From assembly GCA_002293665.1 (NCBI GenBank), contig DBDQ01000062.1, positions 1 through 8,283 on the forward strand: a stretch of 8,283 bases of DNA. Direction: 5' to 3'. Both the position numbers and the translations under genes were made by a program. The notes beneath the pieces are model-generated. The model was not told where the DNA came from. It made no database searches and saw nothing but the letters and a program-made list of their open reading frames with translations. Shown here piece after piece: positions 6,174 through 8,283 of the stretch. Position 1 is the first letter of the stretch, and each line of letters opens with the position of its first letter. Source of the DNA: Alistipes sp. UBA928 (GTDB lineage Bacteria > Bacteroidota > Bacteroidia > Bacteroidales > Rikenellaceae).

Positions 6174-6923
6174 TCAACATCCCGGCCCGTAGGGCATCAC
6201 CAGTTCGAGGATCGCATCGAGCGGCACGACCCTGCACGCAATGGCTGGTATAGATGTATAAAGTATTGCCGTACCCGCGTGTGAGAGCATCCTCAGGTCG
6301 TTGGCGCCATCACCCACGGCTACCACTTCGGCGGGGTCGAGCCCATGAGCGGCACAAAACCGGCCGAACGCCGCCACCTTCCCCTCCTCGTCCAACAACG
6401 GCCCGGCCACCCGGCCCGTCATCACACCGTCGCGCTCCTCGATCTCGGTGGCGTATAGCTCCTCTATGCCCAGCCGCCGCTGTATGGCCCGTCCCACACG
6501 GGCGTAGCCGCCGGTAATGATGGCGATAGGCATCCCGGCGCGACGCAGCGCGGCAATCGTGGACTCGGCTCCGGGAGCGAGGGGCAATCCGCTTGTCAAC
6601 CGCTCGATTTCGTCGACGCCCACCCCGCCCAACATCTCCATGCGCCTCAGATAGCTCGTGCGGAAATCCATCGCTCCCGACATGGCCCTCTCGGTGAGCG
6701 GGCGCGTCAGATGCTCCATGCCCCGGTACGCGGCCAACCGGTCGACGAATTCACACGCCAGCAGTGTGGCGTCGAGATCGAACGCCACACCCCGCGGCGG
6801 CACCCCTTCCTGCTTCACGAGTGCGACCACCGCACCGCCCTGCCGCACTGCCGGAAGTGCCTCGCGCAGAAGCTCTTCGCGCCGTGCCGGATCGTCCGGA
6901 TAGCTGTCTAATCTCAATATCAT
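6174..6923 (-). CDS. serB: HAD-family phosphoserine phosphatase (SerB-like)
   Basis: Hydrolyses O-phospho-L-serine to serine in the last step of serine synthesis, if the family call holds; cytoplasmic, 249 residues from this start. The HAD motifs are all present: I, DLDAT with nucleophile D49 and acid/base D51; II, ITGG with T137; III, K182; IV, GDGANDLRML with D205 and D209. SerB-like cap features are the Glu of CEFVD (E58) and AMSGAMDFRTSYLRR at about 80-94. The segment ERDGVMTGRV before motif III also matches SerB. The usual N-terminal ACT domain is missing; only about 45 unassigned residues precede motif I. I chose ATG 6923. An in-frame GTG at 6947 would add eight residues, but a TATTTTTG box (6935-6928) lies between them. 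The gene is divergent from cobU, so a role dephosphorylating a cobalamin intermediate should be kept in mind. Confidence 0.83.
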   Translation of the reverse strand: MILRLDSYPDDPARREELLREALPAVRQGGAVVALVKQEGVPPRGVAFDLDATLLACEFVDRLAAYRGMEHLTRPLTERAMSGAMDFRTSYLRRMEMLGGVGVDEIERLTSGLPLAPGAESTIAALRRAGMPIAIITGGYARVGRAIQRRLGIEELYATEIEERDGVMTGRVAGPLLDEEGKVAAFGRFCAAHGLDPAEVVAVGDGANDLRMLSHAGTAILYTSIPAIACRVVPLDAILELVMPYGPGC

Positions 6924-6927
6924 CGAA

Positions 6928-6944
6928 CAAAAATAGGCTATTTT
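6928..6944. promoter_or_regulatory. Possible regulatory palindrome between serB and cobU
   Basis: The 55-base divergent gap holds an inverted repeat AAAATAG (6930-6936) / CTATTTT (6938-6944) around one base. Read on the - strand it contains TATTTTTG (6935-6928), a -7 match very close to the serB ATG, which would give an almost leaderless RNA. No TTG lies at the proper distance, so promoter function is uncertain. For cobU the nearest -7-like sequence is TACCTTTA at 6959-6966, one base off consensus. The gap is far too short for a cobalamin riboswitch. Confidence 0.35.
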
Positions 6945-6978
6945 CACAAAAAACCTCTACCTTTATCCCCTCGGAATC

Positions 6979-7485
6979 ATGCGGCGAATAATTCTCATCA
7001 CAGGCGGCCAGAGCTCCGGAAAGAGCCTCTATGCCGAACAGCGGGCGCTGGAGTTATCTCCGGAGCCGGTCTACGTCGCCACGGCACGTGCCGAGGGAAT
7101 GGAGGCCCGCATCGACCGCCACCGTGCGCGCCGCGGCCCCGGATGGACAACTATCGAGGAGCCGCTGCGACTGGGCCATCTCGATCTCACGGGCCGCGTC
7201 GCACTGATAGACTGTGTCACGCTCTGGCTGACCAACCTGCTGCTCGAAACCGAATCGAATCCTGTCGCCGTGGTGTTCGCCGCCGCCGAGCGCGAACTCA
7301 ACACCCTCACCGCCCACCCCGCCACCTACATCTTCGTAACAAACGAAGTTGGCCTCGGAGGAGTGGCCGCCAGCGCCCTCGCCCGCGATTTCGCCGACCT
7401 TCAGGGCCGCGTCAACCAACTTCTGGCCGCCCGTGCCGACGAGGTGACGCTCGTAGTGTCGGGCATTCCCGTAAAGATAAAATGA
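6979..7485 (+). CDS. cobU: Adenosylcobinamide kinase / adenosylcobinamide-phosphate guanylyltransferase
   Basis: Bifunctional cytoplasmic enzyme of nucleotide-loop assembly: it phosphorylates adenosylcobinamide, then transfers GMP to give adenosylcobinamide-GDP, the acceptor for alpha-ribazole. The 168 residues are near the usual size. The P-loop GGQSSGKS is at 9-16, VYVATA at 31-36, the RIDRHRARR segment at 44-52 with H48 at about the place of the guanylylated His, WTTIEEP at 56-62, VTNEVGLG at 120-127, LARDFADLQGRVNQLLA at 134-150, and the typical ending VVSGIPVKIK. The common form of the P-loop is GGARSGKS, so Gln-Ser replaces Ala-Arg, which leaves the core lysine and serine intact. Its TGA overlaps the cobT ATG (ATGA at 7482-7485), so the two genes are likely translationally coupled. 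Confidence 0.95.
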   Translation: MRRIILITGGQSSGKSLYAEQRALELSPEPVYVATARAEGMEARIDRHRARRGPGWTTIEEPLRLGHLDLTGRVALIDCVTLWLTNLLLETESNPVAVVFAAAERELNTLTAHPATYIFVTNEVGLGGVAASALARDFADLQGRVNQLLAARADEVTLVVSGIPVKIK

Positions 7486-8283
7486 AAACATTCCACATCA
7501 TACCGCCCGACGAGGCGATCCGTCCCGACCTCACCCACAAGATCGACAACCTCGCCAAACCGCGAGGATCGCTCGGCCGGCTCGAAGAACTGGCCCTGCG
7601 CGTGGGCCTCATTCAACAAACGTTAAGCCCCGAGTTGCGCAATCCCGAAAACATACTTTTCGCCGGCGACCACGGCATACTGTCGGAGGGGGTAAGCCCC
7701 ACACCGCGCGAGGTGACGTGGCAGCAGACGCTCCACTTCACGCACGGCGCGGGCACGGGCATCGGTTTCCTGTGCCGCCAACACGGTTTCCGCCTGCGGG
7801 TGGTCGACGCCGGTGTCGATTACGACTTCCCGACGGGCTGCGGCATTGTCGACCGCAAGGTGAGGCATGGAACTTCGAGCTATCTGAACGGCCCCGCGAT
7901 GAGCGCCGAAGAATTGGAACGCTGCCTCGAAGCGGGTGCAGAAATAGTCGGCGACGCTTTCGCAGACGGTTGTAACGTCGTGTCGTTCGGCGAGATGGGC
8001 GCCACAAATACCTCGTCGTCGGCTCTGTGGATGCACTATCTTTGTGGTATCCCGCTTGCCGAGTGCATCGGCGCGGGCAGCGGACTAGACAGCGAGGGCG
8101 TTCGACACAAATACGACATTCTGAACCGCGCCAGCGAAAACTATGAGGCGGGAGGCGGCAAAGGCGACGAGCCTCAGGAGGTAATGGCCCGGTTCGGAGG
8201 GTTCGAGATGGCAATGGCCGTCGGGGGGATGCTGCGGGCGGCGGAGTTGAAAATGGTCGTCCTGGTCGACGGCTTCATAATGA
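7482..8283 (+). CDS. cobT: Nicotinate-nucleotide:dimethylbenzimidazole phosphoribosyltransferase, 3' truncated by window
   Basis: Makes alpha-ribazole 5'-phosphate from nicotinate mononucleotide and a lower-ligand base such as dimethylbenzimidazole, activating the base for joining to the cobU product. The frame is open from the ATGA overlap with cobU to the window edge, 267 codons of about 350 expected. Visible family motifs are KPRGSLGRLEEL at 26-37, FAGDHGI at 60-66, REVTWQQ at 76-82, DAGVDYDF at 109-116, the SFGEMGATNTSSSA segment at 168-181 with E171, GAGSGLDSEG at 197-206, FGGFEMAMAVGGML at 238-251, and VDGFI at 262-266. The GATNTSS version of the usual GxGNTT segment is slightly unusual. 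The C-terminal part carrying the catalytic glutamate (E317 in the Salmonella enzyme) lies beyond the edge. cobS would be the expected next gene. Confidence 0.95.
   Translation, partial: MKTFHIIPPDEAIRPDLTHKIDNLAKPRGSLGRLEELALRVGLIQQTLSPELRNPENILFAGDHGILSEGVSPTPREVTWQQTLHFTHGAGTGIGFLCRQHGFRLRVVDAGVDYDFPTGCGIVDRKVRHGTSSYLNGPAMSAEELERCLEAGAEIVGDAFADGCNVVSFGEMGATNTSSSALWMHYLCGIPLAECIGAGSGLDSEGVRHKYDILNRASENYEAGGGKGDEPQEVMARFGGFEMAMAVGGMLRAAELKMVVLVDGFIM

Noticed and set aside
6924..6947. GTG start for the SerB-like gene, adding eight residues
   Set aside because: It would place a TATTTTTG promoter-like box inside the coding sequence and adds residues unrelated to the family; ATG 6923 is preferred, though not proven.
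6924..6978. Cobalamin riboswitch upstream of cobU
   Set aside because: The gap is 55 bases, far shorter than a B12 riboswitch, and no B12-box-like sequence was seen.

Overview
The window looks like chromosomal DNA from a GC-rich member of the Bacteroidales, most probably Alistipes or a close Rikenellaceae relative. The reasons are promoter-like TAnnTTTG boxes (the -7 element of the Bacteroidetes sigma factor), gene starts without Shine-Dalgarno sequences, AT-rich intergenic DNA between GC-rich genes, and the mix of protein families. The genus is inferred from general features, not from a marker gene. No phage, transposon, CRISPR array or defence locus is visible. Coding density is high and no gene-free stretch exceeds 300 bases.

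Left part (1-2542): a membrane-anchored endonuclease/exonuclease/phosphatase (EEP) protein on the + strand, probably continuing an operon that starts outside the window, converges on a NupG-type nucleoside:H+ symporter on the - strand. The symporter is divergent from a tRNA-Gln(CUG) gene (2650-2720), and the two appear to share a symmetric pair of overlapping promoters at 2558-2599. A strong hairpin terminator follows the tRNA.

Middle part (2782-6135): a lipoprotein glycoside hydrolase with a GH5-like catalytic barrel (+ strand) converges on a two-gene - strand operon, and the two transcripts share a bidirectional terminator (4083-4114). The operon has its own good promoter. It encodes a small DUF1097-like membrane protein followed, 15 bases later, by a Gfo/Idh/MocA oxidoreductase carrying a twin-arginine lipoprotein signal. 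An exported nicotinamide-cofactor-type oxidoreductase paired with a small membrane protein is the most functionally open part of the window.

Right part (6174-8283): a SerB-like HAD phosphatase (- strand) stands back to back with cobU and cobT (+ strand, overlapping by ATGA). CobU and CobT build and attach the lower ligand of cobalamin. cobT runs off the right edge and lacks its C-terminal part.

Overall this is ordinary housekeeping and carbohydrate-metabolism DNA. The items most worth following up are the symmetric divergent promoter, the exported oxidoreductase with its DUF1097-like partner, and the phosphatase next to the cobalamin genes. No clearly new multi-gene system is evident.
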